From Cyrtodaria siliqua (Eukaryota > Mollusca > Bivalvia > Adapedonta > Hiatellidae): a DNA stretch of 64,000 bases. The notes beneath the pieces are model-generated. The model was not told the DNA's origin and searched no databases. It saw only the letters and a list, made by a program, of their open reading frames with translations. Shown here piece by piece: positions 1 to 10,348 of the stretch (position 1 is its first letter; each line of letters starts with the position of its first letter). The translations under genes were made by a program, and so were the position numbers. Location: positions 22,017 through 86,016 of the forward strand of contig JAWPHD010011209.1 in NCBI GenBank assembly GCA_037043455.1. Reading direction: 5' to 3'.

Positions 1-239
1 GACGTAGATACTACTTTTACCACTGCATGACTGCACGGGGAAATGAGATAAATCTGAATTGTATAGTTGCACGACTATTGCCAGATAATTGATAAATACA
101 TTTACCTGTGGATTAATTTACCTGTCCAAAGTTTTCTACGTCATCAAATAAAATCTTATTCTCGCTTTTCACAGATATTGCAATGTGTGAACTGTAAATA
201 TCTATTGTTGTATTTATTTCGATTTAAATTAGCATAAAC
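1..239. other. Unassigned AT-rich sequence
   Basis: I see no coding potential, repeat structure or RNA motif here. Confidence 0.4.
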
Positions 240-480
240 ATGTTCATGAAACAAAACATGGCCGGAGAACTTTAACCTATGGTAAAAATCCATAGCCTTA
301 GATTCATCCTTCGGATGTCAATGGGGACGTAAACCGATTATCGAAGTCTATCTTCCGAGCATGTTAAAGAACCGGAATAGTTATTCGACAGTACGGCTAA
401 GTTCTTGGATTCCTATGTATCATTGTCCTCTCTCTCTGACGCGGCTCGAAATAATCTACAATGTGTTGATGGGCCGCTAA
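240..480 (+). repeat. SINE-like body fragment
   Basis: The stretch around 303-325 (TCGGATG, then GGGGACGTAAACCGA) resembles the body of the tRNA-derived SINE on the minus strand at 62281-62456, which has CGTCGGATGGGAACGTAAACC. No tRNA-like head is visible upstream, so this would be a 5'-truncated copy. The boundaries are estimates. Confidence 0.3.
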
Positions 481-1095
481 ACAACAATACCATGCGATCT
501 GCTTAACCTTTTGTTAACTAAGCCTATCCTAAACCTAACCTGTCCCAGAAACGTGTTGGCTTTAGCAGTTCGACAAGGTCAATTTTGTATAATACGAACA
601 TCTGGGTGTCTTTCTCTTATACGAAGCGCACGTAATACATTTAATAGTGATTTCCTGCACAGCATGCAGGATATTTGCATTTTGCAATCTATTTATAACA
701 ACTTCAAGTGATTTTACATATTGCCGGTATACATAAAGAGATTTTTTTTTCAGACGCATTATTACTTGTCAGTTCTCCATTGTTTAAACACACTTTGTTA
801 TAAAGTTCGCAACCACAAATGGATCCAAAGCGAATAACTTCCTTCATCATTTTGCATCTGCTATGTTGATGTAAAACTGTTGCGTTTGTTTACATGGTAC
901 AGTGCAGAGAGAAAGTAATTTGTTTTCCCCATTAGACACATTAATGCTTTTAGACGCAAACAACAGTTTATATCTATCGTTGTAATCGCAGTATCGTTAT
1001 AAAAGTCAACCAAACATAACAAACACACAATATAATGATAACGATAATAAACTCATTAAATACCATAAAGAATAAATGCAGGGTTTACAAGCATA
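481..1095. other. Unassigned AT-rich sequence
   Basis: The short open frames at 511-711 and 562-759 overlap on opposite strands and resemble no family I recognise. Nothing else is supported. Confidence 0.4.
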
Positions 1096-2497
1096 CATAA
1101 TAATTTGTTTGGAAAATCACCGTCTCATTTACAAGAACGTTTAAATTTGTTGAAAGAATATTGCGACAAAGGGGTAGCGGAAAAGACAAAAGTTATGTTT
1201 TTTAGAAAAAGGGGTCATCTTTTAGTTAATGAGACATGGGTTTATAATGGAAATAATTTAACGATTTTAACTACCTTGGAACTGTTTTTAATTATACGGG
1301 TTCATATTATTAAAATCAAGAGACTTTAGCAGGTTAGGATTAAAAGCTTTGAATATATTAATTGCACCTATTAAAAAAATACAGTTTTAAACCAAAAACA
1401 TTTTGCCAATTATTTGTTGCGTTCGTTGGTTCTATATTAAGCTATGGATCAGAAATTTGGGGTTTTACAAAGTCAAAGGTGATCTAAAGAATACATTTGA
1501 AATTTTGTAAATACTTGTTAAGAGTTAAAACGTCTACTAGTAATGCCGGTATTTTATGGAGAACTAGGTAGATACCCATTGTATATTTTAAGGTATGTAA
1601 AAATAATAAAGTATTGGAGTAAGGTAGTCGATTCAAAAAACATTTTAGTATCAACTTTTTATAAAAATGCTGTGAGAGGAATGACGAATTGGGTGTTAAA
1701 ACCATTCTAACTGACTGTTGTTATAATTATGTCTGGAACGACCCAACTTGTATTGATATGAAAACTTTTCATTTGTTGATTAAACAAAAACTAATAGATT
1801 GTTTCGTTCAAAATGTAACACTGATGTTGAAAATACTCGAGTTTTATGTTTGTATAGACATTTTAAAACCTCATTCTCATATGAAGTATATCTAGATATA
1901 TTGACATTGAAATTAAGAACTGCCATGTCGAGGATAAGATTATCCTCCCACAGACTTAGAATTGAAACTGGCAGATATTCACAAAATAGAACTGATATAA
2001 ATCAAAGATATTGTATATTGTGTAATAGTACCGACTTAGAAGATGAATATCATTTTATTTTAATTTGTCCTTTGTGTATACAAACAATTACGTAAGCTGA
2101 ATGTTAAACAATATTATTACAGACATCCAATGTTTTTAAATTTATTCAGTTGATGCAATCTTCAAGCCAGCAAGAGCTTTTTTAGGTTATCTAGGTGTGT
2201 TAGGGCAGCATTTATTATTCGCTATACTGCAATGTATAATGAGTAAAACATATATGTTCATCCTCATTGGACATGACAACTATTAAAACTTAAAATAGTA
2301 ACATGTGAATGTCGGGCGTCAGAGTGAATGGGTGAGTTTTATGAGTGTATAGTACGATTTGTGTGTTTGTACTGTTTCATTGTTTAATGTAAAATTTGCA
2401 TTGACCTGTCACATAGTAACAAATGTAATATGTATGACGATAAACATTTGTTTAAGTCATAAATAAAGAATATGTTCTGTTCTGTTCATAATAATTT
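1096..2497 (+). mobile_element. 5'-truncated non-LTR retrotransposon with 11-bp target duplication
   Basis: The insert at 1107-2486 is bracketed by the direct repeat CATAATAATTT (1096-1106 and 2487-2497). It encodes the downstream end of a reverse transcriptase ORF, then a 3' UTR, an AATAAAG signal near 2463 and a short TTCTG-type tail (2474-2486). 5' truncation plus a terminal simple repeat is normal for LINE insertions. The protein pattern, with an SSHRLRIETGRY motif and a C-terminal CxxC...H...C finger, fits CR1/RTE-type elements, but I cannot resolve the clade. Confidence 0.8.
1107..2095 (+). pseudogene. Decayed LINE reverse transcriptase C-terminus
   Basis: Reading through several frame changes, the plus strand gives the post-catalytic part of a non-LTR reverse transcriptase. 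In order it shows LFGKSPSHLQERLNLLKEYC (about 1105), KTKVMFFRKRGHL (1180), a YLGTVFNYTGS-like stretch (1270), a FVGSILSYGSEIWGF thumb motif (1425), HLKFCKYLLRVKTST (1490), and the terminal SSHRLRIETGRY with a CILC...DEYHF...C finger (1965-2080). Frameshifts and stops near 1280, 1330, 1560 and 1800 mean it cannot make protein. The YADD catalytic core lies upstream of the truncation and is absent. It would have been the polymerase of the retrotransposon that contains it. Confidence 0.75.
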
Positions 2498-2538
2498 TAG
2501 TACCCTAGCTAAATTTCGCAGCGGAACAGCTTTTTCTT

Positions 2539-2556
2539 TATAGTATTAATACTATA
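2539..2556. repeat. Perfect 18-bp palindrome
   Basis: TATAGTATTAATACTATA is self-complementary and abuts the left terminal repeat of the neighbouring MITE. Confidence 0.7.
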
Positions 2557-3034
2557 CACTGAGCAAAACTAAAAACTACCCCAAAACAGGAAACAATTAA
2601 TGATATGTATTGCTTAATTAGATAGACCCTAAACAAATGTTAGAATTATTTGAAATTATTAGTAAACAAGAAAGTTATCCCCTTTTTCTTAAAACATGCA
2701 CTTTTGACACAAAATACACCAACTCTATGAAAAATACGAAAAAATATTTTCTCTTAGTTCCTTAGCTAAGAATCACAAAAAAACATATCACAGCTTTTGT
2801 AGATAGCAGTTTTGATTATCCACCATTATCAAATTCTCTCCCTTTGACGTTTCAATATTCATAACAGAATATTACTTTGAAAATTTTAAACTGATTAATG
2901 GAATATTTTGTACTTATTTAAGTGTGTTTAGAAACATCAACACTTGCTTTATTAAAACTCTGTTTAAGCTGGTATACTCACTCCAACATTGTCCTGTGGA
3001 AATAAAAGCAATAAGTTTTATTTTTGCTCAGTAT
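2555..3034. mobile_element. Mariner-like MITE with TGAGCAAAA termini
   Basis: The left end reads ACACTGAGCAAAACTAAAA (2556 onward). The right end, reverse-complemented, reads ATACTGAGCAAAAATAAAA (ending near 3034). TA dinucleotides at both ends suit a Tc1/mariner-type non-autonomous element of about 480 bp. It has no coding capacity. A lone matching right end (TTTTTGCTCAGTATA) sits near 56868-56882. Confidence 0.55.
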
Positions 3035-3270
3035 GTTAACTAACGAAAGAGCTTTGCATCGCTGCTTATAATAAACTTGCCACCAATTATAGTGTTATTT
3101 TTTAACAGACAAAATACTGAAAACAAGAGGGCAAAAATTCCCCATAATTGATCACCAGATGGTCTTTGCAAAGATGAGAAAATTGTCAAACAAGATTATA
3201 ATTTAATAACCGAATTAGATCATGCAGTTGATGGCGCGTTAGCGCAAATTCTTGCGCGCATCATTTTCAG
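3035..3270. other. Unassigned sequence
   Basis: No repeat or coding signal apart from a GCGC-rich patch at 3235-3265. Confidence 0.35.
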
Positions 3271-3271
3271 G

Positions 3272-3705
3272 CCCAGTAAATGTATTTATGGCTATAGGGT
3301 GGGATCTCAACCGTTTCCAAGTTATGATCAATGGGTTATTTCCTCTTATGTGTGGATGGACCCCGGGGCCACAGCTGGTTGGATGGTTGTATCCTTCTGT
3401 TCAGTAAGTGTATATATAGTTATAAGGTGGGATCTCAATGGGTTTCAAGTTATGACCCAGGAGCTATGTCCCCAGGTGTGGTGATAGACCCCAGGGCCGA
3501 TGCTGGTTGGAGGTTTGTATCCGTCAGCACATGCCCAGCAAGTGTATATATATGGCTTTAGTGTGGGGATTTCAACAGTCTGCAAGTTATGACCCAAGGA
3601 TTATGTCCCCAGTGATGGGAATAGACCTCAATGCCAATGCTGGTTGGATGGTTGTATTTGTCTGTTCATGCTCAGTAAGTGTATACCTGTGGTTTCAGAG
3701 AAGAA
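3272..3705 (+). repeat. Tandem array, about 133-bp unit, 3+ copies
   Basis: The landmarks AAGTTATGACC, TGTCCCCAG, GACCCC and GCTGGTTGGATGGTTGTAT recur every 130-135 bp, beginning near 3299, 3429 and 3565. The overlapping open frames at 3299-3710 are by-products of the array. It runs directly into the next, unrelated array. Confidence 0.75.
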
Positions 3706-3715
3706 CATAAAGGTG

Positions 3716-4822
3716 TTTCCTTTTATAGGTATATGTAAAACATGTGACCTCCAGATTTAACCCCAGGGTGACCATTTGAGCAAAACTGGTAGAGGACCAT
3801 AAGCCTATGGTAAATGCAAAATATTAAAACTCTGGATATTGTAGTTTTTACCTACATAAGTCTATGTAAAACTGTGACCACGGGGCGGGGCCATATTTGA
3901 CCCCAGGGTCACCATTTGAACACACTTGGTTGAGGACCATAAGATCATGGTAAATGTAAAATATAAACCTACTGGCTCCTTAGTTAATCAGAGAAGAAAA
4001 TAGTTTTTCAATATATAAGTCTATGTAAAACATGTGACCGCAGGGCGGGGCTAAATTTGATCCCCAGGGTCACCATTTGAAAAAAATAGGTAGAGGACCA
4101 AAAGCGTGTAGTAAATGCAAAATATTAAACATCTGGCTCTTGTAGTTTCCGAGAAAAATAGTTTAATTTTTTTTCTCTATATAAGTCTATGTAAAACATG
4201 TGACCTCTGAGGCTGGGCAAAATGTGACCTCAGGGTTACCATTTGAACAAACTTGGTAGAGGACCATAAGCTTATTGTAAATACAACATATTGAACCTCT
4301 GCCTCATGTTTTTTCCGAGAAGACGATTTTAAAAAGGTTTTCTCTATATAGGTTTTTGTAAAGCAAGTGACCCCTGAGGCGGGTCCAAATGTGACCCCAG
4401 GGTCCCCATTTGAACAAACTTGATTGAGGACCATAAGCTTATTGTAAATACAACATATTAAACCTCTGTCTCATGTAGTTTCCGAGAAGACGATTTTAAA
4501 AAGCTTTTCTCTATATAAGTTTGTGTAAAACATGTGACCCCAAGGTCACCATTTGAACAAACTTGGTTGAGTACCATAAGCTTATTGTAAATACAACATA
4601 TTAAACCTCTGTCTCATGTAGTTTCCGAGAAGACGATTTTAAAAAGGTTTTCTCTATATAAGTTTGTGTAAAACATGTGACCCCAAGGTCACCATTTGAA
4701 CAAACTTGGTTGAGTACCATAAGCTTATTGTAAATACAACATATTAAACCTCTGTCTCATGTAGTTTCCGAGAAGACGATTTTAAAAAAGGTTTTCTCTA
4801 TATAAGTTTGTGTAAAACATGT
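3716..4822 (+). repeat. Tandem array, 167-bp units shortening to 143 bp
   Basis: The landmark TCTCTATATA recurs at 4174, 4341, 4508, 4651 and 4795, giving spacings of 167, 167, 143 and 144. Each unit carries CATGTGACC, CACCATTTGAACAAACTTGG, ACCATAAGCTTATTG and TTTCCGAGAAGACGATTTT. The shorter late units lack the block carrying the second GTGACCCCAGGGTC. A single related unit lies at 17057-17250. Similar repeats are widespread in molluscs. Confidence 0.85.
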
Positions 4823-5060
4823 TACCGTTGCCGAAGCATCGAATTATGAGTTACTTCATTTTACGCATTTTCAATTACGGTATTTTACTCATTAAGTACT
4901 AAATATTAAGTACCCCCAAGTAAATATAGACTTTTAATCGGCACATATGCATTATTTGATGACCTCAACACATAAAGAGAGAGTTTGGAAGAATGTTATT
5001 ATGTAAAATTTGGCGGTTTAGCTTCTTTAAAGGCTTGAGTTAATATTGTTATCTCTGCTT
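4823..5060 (+). repeat. Dispersed repeat copy (TTTTAATCGGCACATAT family)
   Basis: It shares AATTATGAGT...TCATTTTACGCAT and then CTTTTAATCGGCACATATGC with the copies at 55030-55330 and 58810-59200. The copy is degraded, and the match covers mostly its second half. Confidence 0.5.
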
Positions 5061-5384
5061 CATTCTATATACGTTCAACGCAGAAAACGACTGGGGTTCA
5101 CCTTGACTTTGTCTGACAAACTGAAGTTTAAACTGACTTTGTCTGGCGAACTGAGCAAGCTTCTGTATCTTTTCGTCGGGCAGATCCGTATCATAAGATA
5201 TCGCCTGCTGGAATTTGGCAGATTAAGTGATATCGGATAATGATGCGTTTACCATCTGACATGTCGAGCATTTTAAATAGGTAATGAGCATATGTAAATC
5301 CGTGTTCAGTGTTCTTTTGTCGGTATTAAGGTTCTCAATATATAATCAAACGACATTTAAAACTGGGCGAAAATCTGTTACACA
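5061..5384. other. Unassigned sequence with a short internal duplication
   Basis: CTGACTTTGTCTG(A/G)C(A/G)AACTGA occurs twice at about 5105-5155. The 64-aa open frame at 5046-5240 matches nothing I know. Confidence 0.3.
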
Positions 5385-5635
5385 TTACGTGGTCCCGCCT
5401 TATTCCATTAAGCGATGGGAAAGCTGATATTAATAGGATTTTAAGACGGATATTTCGACAATAAAACACGTAAAAAGATATTTTACTGAAAATGTGCGAT
5501 AACTGTTTAAAATTACCTATTAAATGTTTCAATTTTACAATATGGACACTTTTAAGCCGAAATATTTTTTTATTTCATACCCCTGCCAACCCCGTTTCGC
5601 TTCTTAGAAAAGGGGTTGTTACTCGGACCACGTAA
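5385..5635 (-). mobile_element. MITE with TTACGTGGTCC termini, copy 1
   Basis: An 11-bp perfect terminal inverted repeat, TTACGTGGTCC (5385-5395) and GGACCACGTAA (5625-5635), encloses about 250 bp. The interior (ATTCCATTAAGCGATGGGAA, CCAACCCCGTTTCGCTTCTT) matches, in the opposite orientation, the copies at 39952-40231, 49062-49330 and 61401-61675. Non-autonomous; superfamily unresolved. Confidence 0.8.
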
Positions 5636-5713
5636 CGACATTTAAAAGAAGACCATCCGAACCTTTCCTGTCAGGCGTGGACTACAAACTTCGAAACTTC
5701 CGCACTGTTCTGT

Positions 5714-5971
5714 GGGCCCGTATTCATAATGAACTTAAGTGGAATATATTACTTAAGTCAACATTTAAGATTTTAACAATTTTTTAAATATCCTTGTTAA
5801 CCTCTCAGTGACACTACAAACCATCTATTTTAAGATAAATAGTTAGCTGTAGATTTTATTTATTCATACGTTATGAGCAATATTAAGAAAAGGGAGGAAA
5901 AGGTGCTTACAAAATTGATAAAATTTGACTTAAGTTAAGCTTTTGCTAAGAAGCTTTATGAATACGGTTCC
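5714..5971. mobile_element. MITE with CCCGTATTCATAA termini
   Basis: The left end GGGCCCGTATTCATAATGA and the right end, reverse-complemented GGAACCGTATTCATAAAGC, form an imperfect terminal inverted repeat. The interior is AT-rich and non-coding. Confidence 0.65.
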
Positions 5972-6164
5972 TATTTTCTTCCGTCATTCATTTAAAGTTG
6001 AAGTAAACTCTCATGATTCCTCCTTGTGACACAGGTTACTACTGTGATACTCTGGTAAGCCAGAATCACGTGGTTTATAATATAATGATATGCATATTTA
6101 ATTATTAAATATATAACATGAGACATGAGAATATAATTGGTAAAGCGACACGGCGATCATGACT

Positions 6165-6433
6165 TTATTTTAAAACTTTAAGCGTCTCATCAATTTTTCT
6201 ACACTGCAAATCAGTATTAATAATTAATTAATTGCATATTTGTAAATCCTTTTTAGTAATTATTGAATAGTTCAAAATTGCTTGTAGAATAACGAAGGAA
6301 AAATGAAACCTCCAATTAATCACATTTTATATAATTATATGCAAACACCTTTAAAGTCAAAATGATACTAGATTGATAAATCGAGGTGCTAATTTTCAAT
6401 ACGAGACTGAGCCGTGTGTGATCCTTTCGAAGT
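6165..6433 (+). mobile_element. TTAA-MITE, degraded copy
   Basis: It aligns along its length with the reference copy at 41147-41468: TTTTAAAACT...GCGTCTCAT at the left, CAAAATGATACTAGATTGATAAATCGAGGTGC in the right half, and a decayed GCCGTGTGTGATCCTTT right end. Both termini are mutated. Confidence 0.5.
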
Positions 6434-6589
6434 GAATTTATAATTAATAATCAGGCTAAGCAATTATATAAAGATGCGTTATATTTGTTCAATAAGAATA
6501 AATCAAGTGTAAATAGAACTATACCTGCTGACAAAAAGACTAGCTATAAATCAATACTCAAGAGTTTAAGTGAGGTATTCTCGCGAAAG

Positions 6590-7110
6590 ACTAGAAAGGA
6601 ATGAAAGGGTTTGTCAAATATGTAACTACCGATATTGAGGACGAGTTCCATTTTACCTTCATATGCCCTGCTTATAATACAATCAGAAGTAAATATTTCA
6701 AACGATATTGCATACAAAGGCCAAGCATGTTTAAATTTATTGCTCTTCTTCAGTCGTCTAACAAAAAAGAAGTTAAATAATTTCAGCAAATACATTTCAG
6801 AAGCATTCTCTTTAAGACGTACCATAATAAATAACTTATAAGCTCGTTCATCCTCACGATATAAAAGTCGTTCTATTGTAATGCATTTGATTTTCACCAT
6901 ATATATATATGTTGTTGTTTTTTTGTGTTTTTTTTGTCTGTTATTTTTTGTGATTGTTTTCATTCGTGTTATCTGTATTTTTTCACGCAATATTTTATAA
7001 ATAGGTGAAATTGTACTAATCTTGTCAATATGTTTAAATTATATTTGTAAATGTGTATTTATATGATGAAAAACTATGTAATAGTTTAAGTCAATAAAAT
7101 TTCTTCTTCT
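6590..7110 (+). mobile_element. LINE 3' terminal fragment
   Basis: The plus strand encodes ERNERVCQICN, then after a 1-base shift DIEDEFHFTFICPAYNTIRS and FSKYISEAFSLRRTIINNL ending near 6841. This is the C-terminal CxxC...H...C finger typical of the LINE at 1107-2486, from a different copy or subfamily. A non-coding 3' UTR follows, ending in AATAAAATTTCTTCTTCTTT near 7110. The 5' truncation point is approximate. Confidence 0.65.
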
Positions 7111-7384
7111 TTTTCTATAATGTGAAATGGAATTCTCGTCTTTTGTGTTGATTTATATAATATTAGTTGGTTTGAAGTGAATATCATTTTTTTCTATCGA
7201 GACGACACATGTTTATATTTTACATGAGTAAACATATTTGAGTTTTAAAATAATCCAATATATCCGCGACAAACCAAAACTACCTCTTTTTACACTTTTT
7301 CTGTTTTTCATTAAATAGAAAAATCATAGAATTCATTGTATTCCTACCAACTTAAGCAATTTTTAAAAACAATATGGCGATCTA
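7111..7384. other. Unassigned AT-rich sequence
   Basis: No structure seen. Confidence 0.4.
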
Positions 7385-7470
7385 ATACGCGTACTTAATA
7401 ACTATTAATAATATACGCGTACTTAGTAACTATTAATAATATACGCGTACTTAGTAACTATTAATAATAT
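7385..7470 (+). repeat. 28-bp tandem repeat, 3 copies
   Basis: ATACGCGTACTTAGTAACTA plus TTAATAAT starts at 7385, 7413 and 7441, nearly identical between copies. Confidence 0.9.
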
Positions 7471-7737
7471 ACAACTTTGAAAATAAGCGCGTGAACTTTC
7501 ATCGGACTTGGTCGCATAATGCTTCTTTTTTCAAGGACACCTATGTCAAAGTTTAAAGGAACACACGGCAATCTTAATTTTTTAAAAACTCGCGGTGTCC
7601 CGTTAGTTTTTTAACCTGACTTGTATATTTACAATCATTACTATTACTTGTTAGAATAGTTCCAAGCAAATAGTTTTAAGCATATTACTAACTTTGATAA
7701 TATTAAACCAATAATATATTTAAACCTATGACAGAAT

Positions 7738-8616
7738 GAATGAATGAATGTTTTTTTACGGCACATCTATACTTAATAGGTCATATTGTGCGCAAAAACT
7801 GATGAAAGATGAAAAAATGAAGTAGTAATTAAAAATCAATGTAAATGTATAAAGATAAACTTATTTACAAATAAGGGATAATATGGTAGTAATATAAACT
7901 ATATATGTAAATCAACAAATGCCCGTCAACGGGTATATAAACAAGTAAATATATATCAGAACATATTATAATGATTTTAAATTATATAGTCTGATTTCTT
8001 TCAGCAAATCTAAAACAAGACTAGTAATATAAACTATATATGTAAATCAACAAATGCCCGAAAACGGGTATATAAAGATACAAGAACATATTATAATGAT
8101 TTATATAGTCCGACTTCCTTCAGGAGCTCTAAAACAAGACTAAAATCTATGGTATTAAATAACTCGGTCATAGTATTAACATTGTAGTACCTTTGACGCA
8201 TATGATCAAAGTCTACACATTCCAACAAGATGTGTTTGACCGTTAACGGTGCAAAGCAGGGTATACGTTCTGGTAATTGCTCACCTTGTAATAAATATGA
8301 ATGAGTATAACGTGTATGCCCTATTCTGCACCGGGCTAGGACAACTTCTTCTCGGCGAATGGGTTAAATTAATTTAGTATACAGGTTCGTGGTATAAGTA
8401 TTAAGTATTTTATCATTACAAATCTATAATCCAGAAACCAGTAATAAATAGAAGAAACTAACACATTTAACATCATTTCTGATCTTGTCTGTGGCGATTT
8501 AGCCTTTGATATTATATAAAGTCAGCATGCCCGGGTGAAAATAGCATACTGAGCCGATTTATTAAGATTAATTTTTTTTATCATATTTTATTGCCAACAT
8601 TTACCATGGCAATTGG
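7738..8616 (-). mobile_element. LINE 3' fragment A joined to about 250 bp of foreign sequence
   Basis: On the minus strand, 8366 to 7738 is the 3' end of an RNase-H-type LINE: coding tail, 3' UTR, and a (CATT)n tail adjoining GACAGAAT (7730-7737). In sense direction it is preceded by 8616-8369, which does not resemble this family. The 3' UTR contains a 135-bp tandem duplication (units from 7888 and 8023). GACAGAAT recurs at 8617-8624, so 8616-7738 can be read as one insertion with an 8-bp target duplication. Confidence 0.6.
8120..8366 (-). pseudogene. LINE ORF2 C-terminus with zinc finger (copy A)
   Basis: The minus strand reads PIRREEVVLARCRIGHTRYT, then IPCFAPLTVKHILLEC and a short tail. 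The PCFAPLTVKHILLEC stretch is the C-terminal Cys/His finger found after RNase H in these LINEs. The frame is open over this stretch, but everything upstream (RT, RNase H, endonuclease) is missing, so the fragment is inert. The same coding tail appears in copy B (about 8900-9100) and on the plus strand at 26930-27200. Confidence 0.7.
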
Positions 8617-9257
8617 GACAGAATGAATGAATGGTGTTTTACGGCACGTCGACACATTGTGCGCAAAAACTGATGAAAGATGAACAAATGAAGTAGTAAT
8701 TAAAAGTTAATAAATGTATATAAAGATAAAACTATTTACAAATAGGGATGATATGGTAGTAATATGAACTATATAATATGTAAATCAACAAATGCCCGTC
8801 AACACAAGTAAATATATATAAGAACATATTATAATGATTTATTTAGTCCGATTACTTTCAGGAAATGTAAAACAAGACTAAAATCTATAGTATCAAATAA
8901 CTCTTTCATAGTATTAACATTGTAGTACACGATGTGTTTGGCCGTTATCGGTGCAAAGCAGGGTATACATTCTGGTAATTGCTCACCTTGTAATACATAT
9001 GAATAAGTATAGCGTGTATTCCCTATCCTGCATAGGGTTAGGACAACTTCTTCTCGACGAATGGGTCTACTAGAAGAACGCCATTCTCCGAGTAAGGTTT
9101 AATTGAATGGAGTTTATTGTTAACTGACAAATCCCATGCGACTTGCCAAGAGTTACGAATATATGTGTTAATACAACTTTTAAAATCAGTATAAGGTAAT
9201 TTGGCATTATATATACTGCTTTAGCAGCACAACCAGCTCTATCATTACCACGTATTC

Positions 9258-9671
9258 CTACATGGCTTGGACGCCAGCAGAAAATAATACTGGGTTATCA
9301 TGTTTCATATTACCCAGTGCTTTAAGAGATGAAAGGGAATTAGAAAATATTACAAAATGGTCATCATCAGATTCCTGAATATAATTTAAGGCAAGTTCAA
9401 TTGCCTTAAGTTCAGCTGAAAAGATAGAGGTCTTGTCAGGCAGGAAGCTCTTTATGCTGTGTTTGTGAACAACAGCTGCTGCAGCTACCTTATCTTTAGA
9501 ACCATCTGTGTATATATGTTGAAAGTTACTGTATTTTTTATTTAATTTCATTAAATTTACTTTCAAAGACAGTAGGGTCTGTACTGAATTTGTTATTATT
9601 ACAAAGATCAAAAATAATTGTTGGTGTTTCCAAAGTCTACGGTGGAATTTGTGGTACTTTGTACGTGGCAA
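9258..9671 (-). pseudogene. LINE RNase H domain (copy B), catalytically decayed
   Basis: A 137-codon open stretch encodes a ribonuclease H fold. IYTDGSKD carries the first catalytic Asp, SAELKAIELALNYIQ the Glu, and FSNSLSSLKAL has Asn where the family normally has Asp (FSDS). After a frameshift near 9290 the minus strand continues FCWRPSHVGIRGNDRAGCAA, which keeps the expected His, but the final GNxxAD Asp is Gly. The enzyme would have removed RNA from the RNA/DNA hybrid during retrotransposition. The lesions make this copy non-functional. Its upstream partner (10035-9680) is the region linking RT to RNase H. Confidence 0.8.
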
Positions 9672-9814
9672 TCAAATTGAGGTCGATTTCAGTGTCTCTT
9701 AATTTTGGTTTAATACGAAGACCAAATGGTCGAATGGCCTTCGGTTTTCGATCAAAAAGAGGTTCATAACTAAGATTAAAAACATTATCGAAAGTTGGGT
9801 TTGAAAGGTTAGAT

Positions 9815-9870
9815 TGTAATTTAATGGCATATTAAAGGGCTATGTAATTTAATGGCATATTAAAGGGCTA
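9815..9870. repeat. 28-bp tandem duplication inside LINE
   Basis: Two exact copies of a unit beginning TGTAATTTAATGGCATATTA at 9815 and 9843. Because 28 is not a multiple of three, the duplication breaks the LINE frame. Confidence 0.95.
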
Positions 9871-10190
9871 GTTTGTCCCGTCTATGAGACAGTGATGGTT
9901 CATTAGCTTCAACATATAGACTTTCGGCTGGTGATGTACGAAAGGCACCTAAGGCGAGTCGTAGTCCTTGATTATGTATAGGATCGAGCATCTGCAAGTA
10001 TGACTTGTGAGTCGATCCATATACTATTGAGCCGTACTATGACAGAATAACGAAGAAAAATCAAAAACTCACAAACAAAACTTAATATATGCAAGAAGGT
10101 CTCAAGTGAAAAAGTTACTGGATTAATAATCCGTGACGCTGATTTCAATGCTTGATACAAACTTCAAGATTGCCATTTGTCCCTTTAAAG

Positions 10191-10348
10191 ATGCTTTGGG
10201 AAGAGTTCATTCAATAATAGAACATAGAACTAAAAACGCTGTTTCTCGCACCAGTCAGTAATGATGATAGCTGCATGGTAAATTACACGGAGTTAGTGCC
10301 CTTGATGTAATTGACAGCTGATAGTTGGACCGGCCTACATGGTCATAT
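10191..10348. other. Unassigned sequence
   Basis: Nothing recognisable between the MITE end and the next TIR element. Confidence 0.35.

Larger units (their letters stand above)
8621..10037 (-). mobile_element. 5'-truncated RNase-H-type LINE, copy B
   Basis: In sense direction (minus) it runs from about 10037 through a conserved LQMLDPIHNQGLRLALGAFR segment, an RNase H domain (9258-9671), the finger-bearing C-terminus and a 3' UTR with a (CATT)n tail at 8634-8621. The overall order fits I/Nimb-like non-LTR elements; the clade assignment is inference. A 28-bp tandem duplication (9815-9842 and 9843-9870) shifts the frame. Confidence 0.8.
7553..10190 (+). mobile_element. TTAA-MITE copy interrupted by nested LINE insertions
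   Basis: The left half (7553-7737) begins TTAAAGGAACACACGGCAAT. The right half (10038-10190) ends TTCAAGATTGCCATTTGTCCCTTTAA. The sequence between them is LINE-derived. The 12-mer CTATGACAGAAT occurs on both sides (7726-7737 and 10038-10049), the target duplication expected from LINE integration into the MITE. Confidence 0.8.

Noticed and set aside
3299..3710. Overlapping 61-76-codon genes
   Set aside because: They are readings of the 133-bp tandem array.
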